A stretch of 64,000 nucleotides of DNA from Bryum argenteum (GCA_037043015.1 CM073322.1:24332364-24396363), one strand, 5' to 3'; counted from the first letter of the stretch, positions 33,056-45,569 are shown. Made by a program: numbers and translations. The notes: generated by a model from the letters alone, not told the origin.

Positions 33056-35193
33056 GAGTGAAGTGTGGAGCACCAGAATCTCAGCTTCACTGTGCATGCT
33101 TGTGTTATAAAGCAACATCAATTGCTACTGGAACATGTACGAGGAGTAACGCGATGGCGAGCTGCACAACTTTCTGGGTTTCCATCTTGGCAACTGGCCT
33201 CGACTTCGGTAAGTTTATATTTCTGGGCGAGTGCCCTGTGATATAAGCATAGCAGGATGCTGATTTCTAGCTTGAGTGTTGCGTGATCACTCTGCGCTCT
33301 AAGCTTGAATGTCAGGGACATTTTAGAAACCGTTGCTGAGGATATGAAGAAATTAGAAGCTATGTCCTTTAACCTTGAGCCTTTACCGCCGGGAAGGTCC
33401 TGATATGGTTGAGAAATGTGCAAGGCTTGAACGTCTGTACCGGAGTTGAAAAGCGTTAAACGCCCAACCCACCCCGATGGGGCAATTTTTGGTTGAGAAA
33501 TGTTCAAGGCTTGAACATTTGTACGCTTGTCAGAAGCTCTATGGTGGAAAAGGGTTGAACGCCTAAGCAACCCCAATGGGCATAATTTTCAGTATACAGG
33601 TAAATCTCTTGTAGTTTAGACTCTCGATATTAATAATCTCCTATAATCAAAAATCTCTTTTTTTGAGGATGGGGTTTCTATGTGCACAATTAATATCCTT
33701 CAAACCTTCTAGGCATCTTGGTGCCTGCCATTCTCAACTTCCAACATGGGCAGTTTAGGTGGTGGACTTTTGATAAACTCGATGTTGGTAATGGTATGTA
33801 ATGGCAACAACTTCAATTGCCCATTTTCAGAACTTTTTTAGGAGGGAACATAGGGTGTGAGGGTCCTTGTGATTCTCTAAGTCGACCCTTAGTGTTCCTA
33901 GTCATTCATTCAACAATTATGCATTTGCTAGATGGAGATGGTTGTTATGAATGATTGCTTGTTAATTTAGTGTATTAGAACTAGTCATATAAAAAGTCAC
34001 ATCCTAGTCATATAAAAAGCCCCTACAAGAGACACTTTGTTTCGAACTTGCCCATATTATTATCGTATTTTTACATCTTATTTTTGAAGTGTTGAAGTTT
34101 TTAGTACCTTCACCTATTACAAGCCTCACAATTGATTCGTATACCTCCATTGTTTTGACAATGAGTAGGAGTGTTATAGGTAAGTGTACCCTTAAGACAA
34201 ACCTTGATTTTTAGGTTGTATGAAGTTTGTTTGCTCGAAGAAAGCTATCCAAATCATTTTTGGATGCATGGATCTCCCGATTTTTGCGGTGATAAAATTT
34301 GATTTTTAAAGTTTTTTAAGCTCTTACATGATACTCTACTAGATCCTATGGTTAAAAGTTTTCAGATTATCTTGTAAGAATTCTATTAATTCATAAATTG
34401 ACTTGCTTCTGTTGAGGGAAAATTGAACTTTTCTACCCCTCATGTTTTAGAGGTTAATTGTTAAAAACCAAATGTTGACAAATTTTGACCTGACAACCAC
34501 AATGCATAGTGATTTTTTGGGCAATCACTAAAATGAGCAAGTCAAAGTTTGAAGATTTAGATTTTTCACAAGATGGTCTATGATAAAATATTAAGTGATA
34601 AATGGTTACTTAAGAATAATTGGGCAGTTTAGCAAGTACTAGGAATGTTAAAAATATCTACTTCTATAACATAATACTGTTCGGCGACCCTTCCTACCCA
34701 CCAATGTACCAACCTACCAACTTACCTACCTACCAACCTAGAAATGTACCTACCTATCTATCTACCTTCTTTTATGTTTGAGGAAATAGTAGACACGGGT
34801 ACTTTTTTTTTAAACACCATGTAAAGACCTTTCCCGTCGGGACGACAGAAACCTTACTAATAAATCAATATAATAATTTGGACAACTTTGAAATGAGGGG
34901 TTGCTTAGAAGACCCTTTATATTACTTTCACCCTTACATAAAATGGACCAATAAACGACCATTCATACCTTTTGTCTCCAAATCAAGTTCTTGTTACCTC
35001 ATGAGAATAACCACACTACGGACTTTGCGAGTGAACCTTTCGCCTTCCTAGCTTTTCAATGGCTTCTTATAATATTAATTTCTTTTAATTTCAATTTTTT
35101 TCGTTGTTCACCATTTGGATTATTTGCCCCCTTCATACTAATATTAAAATTTGATCAATTCACAACTTTGCCTCCAAAGTATTTATGAAAAAC
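33056..35193. other. Gene-free AT-rich region
   Basis: No gene is recognised. A short frame at 33154-33243 (MASCTTFWVSILATG) has no domain. From 33.6 kb on, the DNA is AT-rich with short CTACC repeats near 34695-34770. Confidence 0.45.
33404..33590. repeat. Direct repeat of about 90 bp, two copies
   Basis: GGTTGAGAAATG, CAAGGCTTGAAC, GGTTGAACGCC and CCCCAATGGG phrases occur twice in the same order (33404-33490 and 33492-33590) with about 75-80 percent similarity by eye. Confidence 0.7.
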
Positions 35194-35428
35194 AAGTCCT
35201 AACCCGTGTCCTCCGGACACGGACATCAAAAAGGTAAGATCGAAATTTATGAAAACATGTAAAAAATTCAGACCTAGGTATAAAAAATAATTATACCCTA
35301 TTGAGAATCCTCCAACTACGTATTTCTTTTTATACCTGAGTTTAAATTTTTAGTTTTTTACGTGTTTAAAAAAAATAACTGATCGGCCCTTTTTGATGTC
35401 CTAGTCCGAAGGATATAGGTTAGGACTT
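35194..35428. mobile_element. Foldback MITE
   Basis: The left arm starts AAGTCCTAACC and contains GGACATCAAAAAGG. The right arm is its imperfect reverse complement ending GGTTAGGACTT. The interior is also palindromic (AGACCTAGGTATAAAAA against TTTTTATACCTGAG), so the entire 235 bp could fold into one long imperfect hairpin. There is no coding content. Confidence 0.7.
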
Positions 35429-35509
35429 CTATATACAGATGTCCTTTGGACAAAAAAAAAAGAATAAAAATAAAATAGTATTCAATTAATTAGTGAGTAA
35501 GTTCCCCTC

Positions 35510-36662
35510 GTCCCATGGGTAAGCACTTTATTAGGTGCTCTTCAAAAACTACACCCTATCCTCGGTTCCCTCGTAAATGGTCTTCCTACTTTTTAAGATT
35601 TATAGCATGTCCTGCATTCCCTTTTTCTGGGTTACCCATGCTTTGGCCTGTTCCCCGGTCTCATCATTTCTTTTGTGTTTCAACAACTTTCCTTTTTGGT
35701 TTCCGTCATTTGTTCCTAGTTTCCATTATTTGTATGTAGTTCCAATCATTCGTTCTTGGTTCTCATTATTTGTTAGTAGTTCTCATCCTCCTTTCGTAAT
35801 TCTTATCCTTTAATCTCAATTCCTGGTTCCCCTCCGATTTTCCCTTGATCTCCCCTCAAGTGACTCTTTCTTTACTCCCATTTTTATGTTCCATATTCCT
35901 TGTCTCTTTAACTCCTTGTATTTTTATTATTGGGATCTAATAAACTCTTAATAACAACCACATACCATTTAGAGAACTCTTCAAAATCTTTAGAACAGTT
36001 ACTCTTTATGTCGTGTATACATGACCAACTGATAATGGCCATGACCATGCATGTCTTTGATTAATTTCTCCCCCTCATCCCGATGGATGAGCTTTTTATT
36101 TGGTGCTTCTCAAGAACTGACCCCTATTCTTGATTCTCTCGTTGATTGTATCTCCTTGCTTTATAAGAATTTTAGGATATCCTTCATTCCATGGATCCCT
36201 ACTTCCCAGTTGTCCTCTGTTCTATTCTGGTTCCCCATTCTCTTTATCTTTACTAATCACTCCCAACCTCTAATTTCCCATTCGTGGTTTCCATCCTTTG
36301 TTCCCGATTCCAGCTCCCCCATCCGTCCATCCCCCAATTTCCCTTCTTGGTTTCATCATTTGTTCCCGATTTCCATCATTTGTTCCCGATTTCCATAATT
36401 TGTTCCTAGTTCCTATCATACATTAACATGTGGTTCTCATTATTTGTTTTTGTTCCCATTCTCCGTGCCCAATTTCTAGTTCTTGTTCCATGTTCCGTTG
36501 ATCTCCTCTTTACTCCTTACTTTGCTCCATTTTACATGTTCCACATTCCTTGTCCCTTCGACTCTTGTTATGTTAATGAGATTTAATAAATTCTTAATAA
36601 CAATCAAGTACCACCTACGAAAATCCTTCAAAATCTTTAAAACTCTTCATACCATGTATACT
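35510..36662. repeat. Diverged tandem duplication of about 0.55 kb
   Basis: 35510-36015 and 36070-36662 share the same succession of phrases: a CTTTTTATT or CACTTTATT start with GGTGCT, many CCATCATTTGTTCC-like units in the middle, and TCTTAATAACAA followed by CCTTCAAAATCTTTA at the end. Both copies are pyrimidine-rich on the plus strand. No function is apparent. Confidence 0.7.
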
Positions 36663-37530
36663 CTCATGGGCAAACCACCCTACTACCGGGAAGGATCACC
36701 AAGGGCAAACAGAGAAAACCAAACCGGCTGCATCAGGTCGGGCAACTTGCAAAGGATCGCTAGCAGGTAATCGTGTTCTTTTATATATAAAGATCTAGCC
36801 CTCACTCTTTGTGTTTGGAAGTTTTTGATGAAGTAACTAAGAATTCAAATCATATTCTCTAAATTACACATGCCTCTTGGCTTGCCAAATTTTTAGTAAA
36901 AAGTTTTAGCTTTATACAAAATAATATTCATAGTTGTGACAACTTCTTAAAGTTCCCATTGATCAAGAAAATTGCCTTTTGGGCACCTAGAGGTTAGAAA
37001 TGGTTGAAAGATGGAATAACAACTCTTCAAGAAACATGTTGATTCAAAAACAACCGTGTCCACGTCTAATGGTAATATCAATATTGGTTTAAAGTAATTA
37101 ATCAATTATCTATAATTTCAATCTTTCATACGTATGGATAACATACAATAAGACTCATGTAACAATTTGATCAACTTGTATGTCATATTGCTCATTTCTC
37201 TATCACTTTTCTTCTAATTTTGAGTTTCTTATTTCTGATCAATTTCAGATTCATAACCCTAAAATAACCATGTATTTAATTTAGGGACTGTGTACATTTT
37301 GAAGCCTAGAAATATCACGTTGTTTATCAAAAGAAATAAAATACATGGGTACACATCACCAATTGTATTCTTATATGCAACAATGATAACTTCCACGTTA
37401 ATCAAGTGGTGCAAATAAATTGTGAATGCAAAGGCATGAATCACTCTTGCAATGACATCTATTTTCATTTGCGTTCCTAGATAGATATTTAGATAATTAA
37501 AAAAAAAATAAAAAATAAAAAATCAAAAAT

Positions 37531-37576
<46 letters not shown>

Positions 37577-37824
37577 GCACCCATTGATCGTGTGCAGATA
37601 TCCTTGTTTTGACATTTCTGCTCATAAAAAATTTCGAAGGCAATTGTAGTAGCAAAGTAGAATTACATTTGTCACGGGAGAAAAAGGGTAAACATGCATT
37701 GAGCACAACCCTTGGCATCTCTTGTACATGAATATTTACACCTAGCCTCGTTGAGAGTTCAAGAGAAGATAAGCCTATGACTCAAAGTGGAGGGGCAACA
37801 ACACGGTTTGATTTTCCTCCTGCT
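36663..37824. other. Gene-free region 3' of CDKE
   Basis: No gene is recognised. It ends in the 3' UTR of the minus-strand kinase gene. Confidence 0.45.
37532..37574. repeat. Poly(A) tract (43 bp)
   Basis: An uninterrupted A run preceded by AAAAATA-type text. It could be a retroposon tail or a simple homopolymer; no retroposed body is recognisable upstream. Confidence 0.9.
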
Positions 37825-40203
37825 TTACAATCGCCTGGTTTTATTTGGAGGCTGGTAATGGCCGGCGTACCCCACATTCGTTTGCTCTTTTCGTCGCATA
37901 CCTTGCTGTTGCTGCTGCTGCTGCTGCTGCTGTTGCTGCGCCTGTTGTTGCTGCTGGAGCGCTGCTGCGTTTCCTCTTTGCACATACATGTTGCCGCTAG
38001 AGTTCATCCCGTGCATTGCAACCGGTTGATTGACGCCCAGGTTGTTTTGATTCGGAACTCCTCGGTGCTGCATCTGCACATTCATCGACTGGTGCATCTG
38101 ATTCGACATGTTGGACGAGTGCGGCATCTGTTGCGGAGGAGCTGTTGTTCCATCGAAATCTGTTGAATAGTCCACTGGTCGTTGAGGATACGGAACCACC
38201 TGGCCAGCCAACCAGCCAACGTATTTGCAAATGAAAAAATGAATCGAGGATCCATAAAGAGCACGAATCTGACAATAACGAAGGATCATCATCTACCATC
38301 AACTAACTTATCAAAGTACTCGATTTCTGTAGAGGGTAACAACACTCAGAAATATGATGCAACAGTTAATGATGTAACAAATTATGGTACCTTGTCTGCT
38401 GCATTAGCTGGTACAAGGGAATTGCGGCCCGGAATAGGATCACTTCGGAAATACTCATGCTCTAGAGCCTGAGCAGCAGTGATCCGTTTGATCGGATCGT
38501 ACTCCAGCATCCTTGACAACAAATCAAATCCCGCGCTCTTGTGAGGCAACTGTACAATGCTGTAGAGGCCAGGATTGTCAAACTTTCGAGATTGGATTTG
38601 TTGCCGATTCGCTTGCCAGTGCGGTAGAGTGGTGAGAGTTGGCCATTTGTCCGGAGTAGGGTTTCCAAGCACTTTGAAAATCTTGTCCAACTGATCCAAC
38701 TGAAATGGGTTCGGACCACTCTTGTCTTCTATCCCCTGAGAAACAGAAACAGAACGTCACCATCAAATAACGAAGCTATTGCCCATGATCACAAGTGGGG
38801 ACAAAAGACCGGACATGGGAGACGAAAAATTCCTACATGAACCCGGCAGCATTTAATGAAGTAAAGGTCAAACCCTAGCTTCTCTTATGCCCAAAATGGG
38901 GAGCAGTTCCACCCCTATAACAAATCTAGTACTAACAAGTTACTGAGAGAATTATCTAATATGTCACATGTAACACTAAAAGCCCGAGCAACGGGACAGT
39001 CTGATATAGAGGGACCGACAACGAGAGGAGCTTAGTACCTGAAAGAGGGGTTTAAGAGTAAGCAGCTCAGCAAAGATACACCCTACGGCCCACATATCCA
39101 CGGCGCTCGTGTAATGCTTACTTCCGAGCAAAAGCTCCGGAGCCCTATACCAGATGGTGACAACCACCCCATTCTCACTCAAGGGTCTGAGAGGCGCTTG
39201 AAAAATGCGAGCGAGTCCAAAATCTCCGATCTTCACCACCCCTTGCTCCTCCCCCTCGCCCATGACAAGAATATTAGAAGGCTTGAGATCCCGGTGAACT
39301 ATCCAGTTGCTGTGCAGGTAGTTCAAGCCATTGAGAATCTGCCACAGCAACGACTTCACAGTGTAGGCGTTGATGCTGCAGCTGATCTTCTCACGATGGT
39401 GCCGAATAATCTCGTACAAATCGTGCTCTGCATAGTCGAAGGCCAAATACAACGACATGTCGCCATGGTTGATGTGCACATTCACAAGCTTCACAATATT
39501 CTCGTGAATGCACTCACGGAGTAGCATTATCTCCCGAATGGCCGTCGGGGATACTCCATCGCCCTCCTTCGACTGCTTAAACTTCTTGATAGCAATCTTT
39601 ATACCCCTGCACAACCCAAACCCTCACACTCGGCATCAAAACGCTACATTACTACTGAAATATGCCTCCTACCTGCAATCAAGCCAAGAAGCTATTCATT
39701 CTCTTGCATTCTCTTTCTCAGAAAGCTGAATCAGAGCGCCAAACCCTTATATAGAAGATTTCTAATTCTTCGTTTGGAGTGAAATGGAACACCCTAATCT
39801 GTAACCCTTACACTCAGAATCAAAACGCTGTAATAATACTGATGAGCTGAAATATACCTCTTACCGAGATCACGGCAAGTAATCGAGCTAACAAGCTTTG
39901 AATATTCTTGCATTTTTCTTTCATCGAAAAGCTAAATCAGATTGTCAGCTAGGTCGGTTTTGGGTTTTGAGCGCCAAAAACCCTAATCTAGAAGATTTCG
40001 GTTTGAGGTGAAATGACTATCCAAATCCGGAGCTTTTTTGGCTTGTGGAGGATTAAGGGAGCAAGCACTGACCTGTGAGCGGGTTCTTTGCTCTTGGCGA
40101 GATACACCAATCCATAGGTGCCTTCCCCGATCTTCCCGACCAATTCGTATTGCTGCAGCCACTCGGGGCGCGTGCGCTGCTTTCCCGAGCCATCTGCCAC
40201 CAT
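37825..40203 (-). CDS. CDKE: Cyclin-dependent kinase E (CDK8-type Mediator kinase)
   Basis: Four exons in phase (40073-40203, 39039-39606, 38391-38735, 37825-38199) give 472 residues, the normal CDKE length. Seen are the glycine loop GEGTYG (26-31), the AIKKFK lysine, the cyclin-binding helix [25 protein letters not shown] and [10 protein letters not shown]. The activation loop reads [12 protein letters not shown] and lacks the threonine that CDK-activating kinase phosphorylates in other CDKs, as is typical of CDK8. The family pairs with cyclin C and joins MED12 and MED13 to regulate RNA polymerase II. The last exon adds a low-complexity tail with about 18 glutamines (37895-37965), then MRRKEQ and a C-terminal NKTRRL. 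The start [16 protein letters not shown] was chosen because the kinase domain begins 20 residues later. Confidence 0.95.
37895..37965 (-). repeat. CAG/polyglutamine tract in CDKE
   Basis: GCTGCTGTTG-type trinucleotides on the plus strand encode a Gln run interrupted by one Ala on the minus strand. It is a likely length-polymorphic site. Confidence 0.9.
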
Positions 40204-40747
40204 CGCGTCCACTACCAGCCAGTGAAGCGTGAATAACCTAAACGTGTTGCCGATCGGCCATCTCTTACCGGCACTCACTCCACTCCGGATGATGCTCTCT
40301 TAATGATATGAGCCCATCATCATCACGACACTGATTTGAGTCCGTCTAGGCTAGTGATCTATCTTCTGAGAGCACAGTCTTCGATCGCGACGAAGGTAAG
40401 CAATTGGGTGCCACCGACGATAGCTGGTTGGCTCCGCAATAAAGTACGATGTTGATGAGGGTGTTTGGTTTGATTCCGAGAACCTTGACTCATCACGTTC
40501 TGGTCTTCTTCCCTTCAATCACTTTACTCTGACGTTTTCCAAACTTCCACTTTTGAAGGTACATGAACAGACATTGCATCAATTTAGGTTAACCCCACAG
40601 TAGAGTGGTCTAAAATGCAGTGGTCTAAAATGGAGAAGGTCTCACGATGGAGTTGTGGTAATCTTTCACTTAGAAGTACATAATAGCTTTCCCATTTATT
40701 AGTACCATGTATTCCTCCAAACATGTGGGATTTCACCTAACCCTTAA

Positions 40748-41354
40748 CCCTTAAGCGGGCCGAATGTCGAAAATCGACATTCTGGATGACAGAAACTTTG
40801 GAGAGCCATAACTTCTTCATCCGGAATCCGTTTTGGACGAAATCACTTGGGTTGGGTCCCAAATCAAGTCTAGTTCATGTCATAAAAATCTCAGACCCAT
40901 ACAATGAAGTATGAATTAATGGCATGCATTTCAGTGACAGCAGCCTAGTTTTAGACATTTTTTCCTTTGTAAAATTTAGGGCAGTTTTCACCATTGCAGG
41001 GCCATAATTTGCACAAAGAAATTTTTCTCATGGTTTTTTTTTGTTCAAGGATGCTACTGAGATGAAGGTGAACAACATTCTAATTGGTGACTTTTTCATT
41101 GCAATAAGTCTAATGGTAGCATTTTCACTTTAAAGTGAAAATGACGAAATTATGTGATCATTTTTGAGTATTAATACATTATGATCTCGCAATCTATGAA
41201 GCCTCATGACTTAAAATTTGACCCACATGATGTTCAATATGTCTACGACAAGATTGTACGGTTGAGATTTGGATAACACACTTTTACCTCCACCTATGAC
41301 AATGCTTTTGAGGATGTGTTCATTTTACTACAAATGAGTCAAACCATTTAGGGG
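40748..41354. mobile_element. Possible TTAA-flanked element (607 bp)
   Basis: TTAA precedes CCCTTAAGCGGG at the left and follows ATTTAGGGG at the right. The terminal repeats match less well than in the two other elements of this kind (17936 and 47188). The interior shares text with repeats near 21.4 kb, such as the ACCATTGCA... and CTAATTGGTGA phrases. Confidence 0.4.
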
Positions 41355-41447
41355 TTAAACACCCATTTGCTAGAATTGCTTGTTTGGTAGAATTGCTAGT
41401 TTAGCACATGAAAAGTTGGTAGCTTTGCTTATGTGATCATACACAAG

Positions 41448-41770
41448 GCACCACAAGCCTTGGCTTGGTGGTTAGGGCTTAGGCCCCCTATGAGGAGGTG
41501 GTGGGTTCTATTCCCCATGCCGGCATGGTACCCACCACTATAGTCCACTGAACTATTGTGGGAGGTCCTTGGACCTTGTTGTATGGGTACCTCAAAGCCC
41601 TTTGGGGAGATACTATGTCAAGTATCTTCAAGGCACTAGTAATTAGGCTAGAAACTAGCGTAATTATAGTGTCCACCCTCGAGAGGGGGAAGTAGTATTG
41701 TTCTAATTCCCCCTTGTCCGGTGGCCATCCGGATATTAGCATTACGAACAAACACTTCTATCTATTTGTT
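41448..41770 (+). mobile_element. tRNA-derived SINE
   Basis: The 323-bp element is bounded by a perfect 14-bp direct repeat TGATCATACACAAG (41434-41447 and 41771-41784), a clear target-site duplication. Its head has RNA polymerase III promoter boxes: A-box-like TGGCTTGGTGG at 41461 and B-box-like GGTTCTATTCC at 41505, about 43 bp apart, in a tRNA-like head. The tail ends in an A/T-rich CTATCTATTTG. No coding capacity. The perfect duplication suggests a fairly recent insertion. Confidence 0.88.
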
Positions 41771-42389
41771 TGATCATACACAAGACCTTCCTCTTTGAAA
41801 ATACTTCACAAGTGTATCCACCAAGTACTTTCATATTTCATTTCTAAGTCGCATATGACTCATAGGTATATTCCACTACTTTGTGTATCACATATGATTT
41901 ATTTTTCCTAGTTTCTTGGGAGTAAGTATAAGAATTATACAAAGTACATGTTCATATTATTTTTTGGTGTAGAAACCGAGTATAATTATTCCGTTTTGGG
42001 ATTGCTAACTTATCGAAAGAGAGTCAATGGACTTTCAAATTTCACCACAAGCACCGCCCTCACACGCGGAGCAGTTGATACCCTCACAAGATACCCCGTT
42101 ACCGCATGTTTATGCCCGGACCGGACCTGACCCTGATCTCTTTCACGAAGAAGCCTTTCCAGAAATGGCACTATCCCAAAGACTCCTGGAGAATGTTGTC
42201 AGGGCTGATTTATATGAGTGAGATTCACCGTTGTTTTGAGAAATTGCGAAGAATGTGCCATGCTTCGACGGTATAGAATGGAAAATTTCTGCAAGTGAAG
42301 AGGATGTTTGCAGCTCCGAGTTCTAAGTCGTCACCTCCTGCCGGGAAATTTGATTGTTCTTGCACCTTTTGAAGAGAATTTTAGAGAAA

Positions 42390-44528
42390 ATGGCAGCTCT
42401 TGTCTGCCATGGGATGTCGCTGCACCTCCACAGAACGCGAATTAGCGGCGTTGGCTCTCCGCAATCGAAGCGAACCTCGAAGTTCTGGGGAGTCTCCAAT
42501 TTAGGGTTTCATGGGTTTGGGAGCTCAGTGCAGCACAAACGGATATGTCGAAAATTGCAAGTCGTGGTCACGAGGGCGGCGGCGGAGGAGGAGGACGAGA
42601 AAATGTCGAAAGTAGCACTCATGGATTCTGTGAAGGGCGTTGCAAAGTCGGTGTTGGAGGCTGCTAGTTCCGTGCAGAAACCAGCTATGGTGGCTCTACT
42701 TTTCTGCTTGCTGGTCTCCCAAGGGCCTGAAATGGCCTTCGCTGCTTCTGGAGGCAGAGTCGGTGGCAATTCCTTCCGAAGTTACTATTTTAACCACTGT
42801 GGGCCTTCCATAGAAAATGCGGCAATTGGAAACCAATTTGATTGCTTCTGGTTGTTTTACAGTTCTATTTTACAGTTATACGAATGTCTTTCGTCAAGTA
42901 TGTTGTATTGATGTCTCAGTGGTTACTGAACTATGTTGTTTCAAAATGTCTGCTGCAGGTGGTCAAACGAGGTCTGCTCCATCCAGACCATCGCCGGCAC
43001 CGAGGCAATCATATTCACAACCAAGTGCACCAATCTACAGTGCACCATCGATTCACACGTTCCGCAATGAGTACATCACCACCATCCCACTCACAGCCTC
43101 AGCACCCAGTCATTATATGGGACCAGCAACTAGCTTCGGACTTGGTTCTAGCTCCCTCTTCTTCATTGCATTTTGCATGGGATGTGCATCTATGATTGCA
43201 GTAAGCGGTTTTCTTTCCGAGAAGACGTTAGGTGGCTCGTTACGAGCTGGGAGCCAAACCTCGAGTGTCCTGAAACTTCAGGTACCATTGCTCTACCAAT
43301 TCTTTGTTTCAGAATGACATGAATTGATCAAAGAGCTACTGGAAGCGTTTGATGCAGTATGTAGGATCTGTTGATGCTCGTAAGCCACAGAATGAGCTAC
43401 TACTTCGAAAAAATCAGGTACAATCATGAGAAGCTCAGAACTCACCTTAATCATTGTCCTTTCCAGGTTGGATTATTAGGGTTAGCTAGGACGCTGCAGC
43501 AGGATTTGGACCGGATTGCGGAGGATGCTGACACTACAACCACGAAAGGGCTACATAACATTTTACAAGGTAATGTCTTGTGCGATGATAGATGCCCCTA
43601 GTTGTGATCCAAATCTCATATTGTAGTTGAGAAATATTACATTATATGAAAACGTGTTCAATGCTTCTTGCTATGCAGAGGCGTGTTTATCGCTGCTGAG
43701 GCATCCAGACTTTTGCATGTCTGGTCTTTCTTCGGTATGTTGTACATCTTCTATTCTCTATTTTTGTAATGTACGTGTGAATATTCTGGATTATCGTTGC
43801 CTTTAGATGATTTTGTAGGCATGCTGCTGAGGCTTTTCATTGCAACAGAATCATGTTCGTGTTCAATCCAATGATTCTATGAAGCTGAAAGGTTCTAAAA
43901 TGTTTGAGCTCATTTGTTTGCGGTACTCACCAAAGATATGTTGGCAACAGTCTTTCGTCAAGCGCAACGAACATGATACAGAAGAGCAATTCAATCAGTT
44001 GTCGTTGGAGGAACGTGGAAAGTTCGACGAGGAAACGTTTATTAATGTAAATAGTATACGGAAGCGCATGATGGCTGCATCTAGAGGCAATCGATTTAGC
44101 AACGAGTTTATTGTGGTGAGTACCATCACTCATGTCATTTCTTCAACATGATGAGTTAGTCGAAGCCTACAATAATAGTCCCTACTATCGCAGCTATTTA
44201 GATGACAATCATCTTGGCTCTGTACCAGGTGACAATCTTAGTAGCTGTGGAGGGAGAACACAAGCTGCCACCCATCTCCAGTAGTGCAGATTTGCAGTTA
44301 GCTCTTCAAAAGCTGGGCTCCTTGCCAGAGAGCTCAATACAGGTATGCTTATATTGTTGAATTTCCTGATCAGCAAAGTATCGTCTCCTTTCTAATGTCC
44401 GTATTCCTCTGACTTCTTCCTCGTGCTTCTTGCAGGCCGTGGAAGTGCTATGGACTCCACAGGATGAGAATGATACATTGTCGGAGAGGGAACTTCTCCG
44501 CAAGTATCCTCTCCTGAGGTCTCTATAG
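42390..44528 (+). CDS. Chloroplast DUF1517 membrane protein
   Basis: Seven exons in phase (42390-42762, 42959-43281, 43467-43569, 43679-43734, 43849-44115, 44229-44342, 44436-44528) give 442 residues. The N-terminus is a chloroplast transit peptide (MAALVCHGMSLHLHR, basic and Ser-rich), and a hydrophobic segment ends PEMAFAASGG, like a thylakoid cleavage site. A Ser/Pro/Tyr-rich linker precedes one membrane segment (about 190-210, SLFFIAFCMGCASMIAV). Family blocks follow: GLLGLARTLQQDLDRIAE, LRHPDF, LSLEERGKFDEETF, FSNEFIVVTILVAAEG, LQKLGSLPESSI and AVEVLWTPQDENDTLSEREL. Arabidopsis FLAP1, which tunes proton balance and quenching under fluctuating light, belongs to this family. In the fifth exon an insertion relative to relatives (GSKMFELICLRYSPKI) may be an unspliced short intron, though the frame stays open. 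Confidence 0.9.
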
Positions 44529-45569
44529 GATTTCATGCAGAAGACGAGGCCTTGCATTGTTGAGTTGGTATATTAGTTTTCTGGGCAGGAAAGCACTGAT
44601 ACTCCTTCAGGTAGTGTATAGTTCCTGCCCTTACAAAATTACGTGTACTTGTACAGGGTTCAAATTTTTGTATTGACATATGAGAAAGTTCAGATTGTAT
44701 TGGTATTTGAAGTTGAATGTTAACCACGTTCTCACATTTATTTGAACCACTTTGTAGAATATTATGTGTTGATGGAGCTTTTTGTGGGTCACAACGTTTT
44801 TGAGGGTTTAGTTTCAAGATTTTGGAGGTGTATGCTCACATCCATGTTCATGTTCACACGTTCTACTATTATAGGGCTGCTGCCTAAAACCGACACTATA
44901 TAGCTCAATTATGCTGTATGCGGAGGGCCTTCATCACATGGTATATGCTGAGCTAGAATTTGTTAATGATCAAGGATTCCCAAGAGCACAATTATATTGC
45001 ACATCTTGATAAACTCTATAAGAAAGAAAATATCATCATGTTTTTGTATGCATGTAAACGATGATAAACTCTATAAGAAAGAAAATATCATCATGTTTTT
45101 GGATGCATGTTAACGAGGAGATTTTGAAAACTCTTTTTAAAGACCTTCAACTAGTGATGAAGAGATGGCATCTACCAAATTGGGATCTTCCTTTGGGAAC
45201 TTAGGGTCCAGTCAACAAGTTCAAATTTTAATTTAGATAATCTGCATGAGAATTCAATCCTGTAAAAGTTGAGATGAGAATGTGACTCGCTTATAACAAG
45301 AGTAGTCCACGGCCATAGGGGTGAAAAGTGTCAAAAGGAGATAAGGACCCCAAGTAGAAATACCATAATGGCTCTATCCATCTGCCACATGGCAAGAACT
45401 TCATTCGAAAAACAAAGCTCCTGATGATTGGGGTGATGGATAAGAGCCGTGGGGCCCTGATCACACCCCTACAACCGCGAGAACAGGGGCTCAAGACCGT
45501 GGCAGCTGGGAGTGACCCCTTATCCGAAGTCCGTCATTCTTAGGTGCCATCGCCGCAGCTGCTGCAGCT
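44529..45569. other. Intergenic region before LQY1
   Basis: It holds the 3' UTR of the DUF1517 gene and the promoter of the next gene. A 55-bp tandem duplication is listed separately. No other gene is seen. Confidence 0.5.
45007..45114. repeat. 55-bp tandem duplication
   Basis: TGATAAACTCTATAAGAAAG and the following AAATATCATCATG text occur at 45007 and again at 45062, almost identical, so the event is recent. Confidence 0.92.

Larger units (their letters stand above)
40204..42389. other. Divergent intergenic region between CDKE and the DUF1517 gene
   Basis: It contains the promoters of both genes, a repeat element and a SINE (listed separately). A 64-residue open frame at 42027-42221 (MDFQISPQAPPSH...) has no recognisable domain and lies just upstream of the DUF1517 start. 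Confidence 0.5.

Noticed and set aside
33118-33576. 152-codon minus-strand frame
   Set aside because: It crosses a two-copy direct repeat, its residue composition looks random, and no motif is visible.
37530-37718. Minus-strand frame ending in a phenylalanine run
   Set aside because: The run is the poly(A) tract read on the opposite strand.
41457-41530. tRNA gene
   Set aside because: A- and B-box-like sequences are present but the cloverleaf is degenerate, and the piece is the head of a 323-bp element bounded by target duplications: a SINE.
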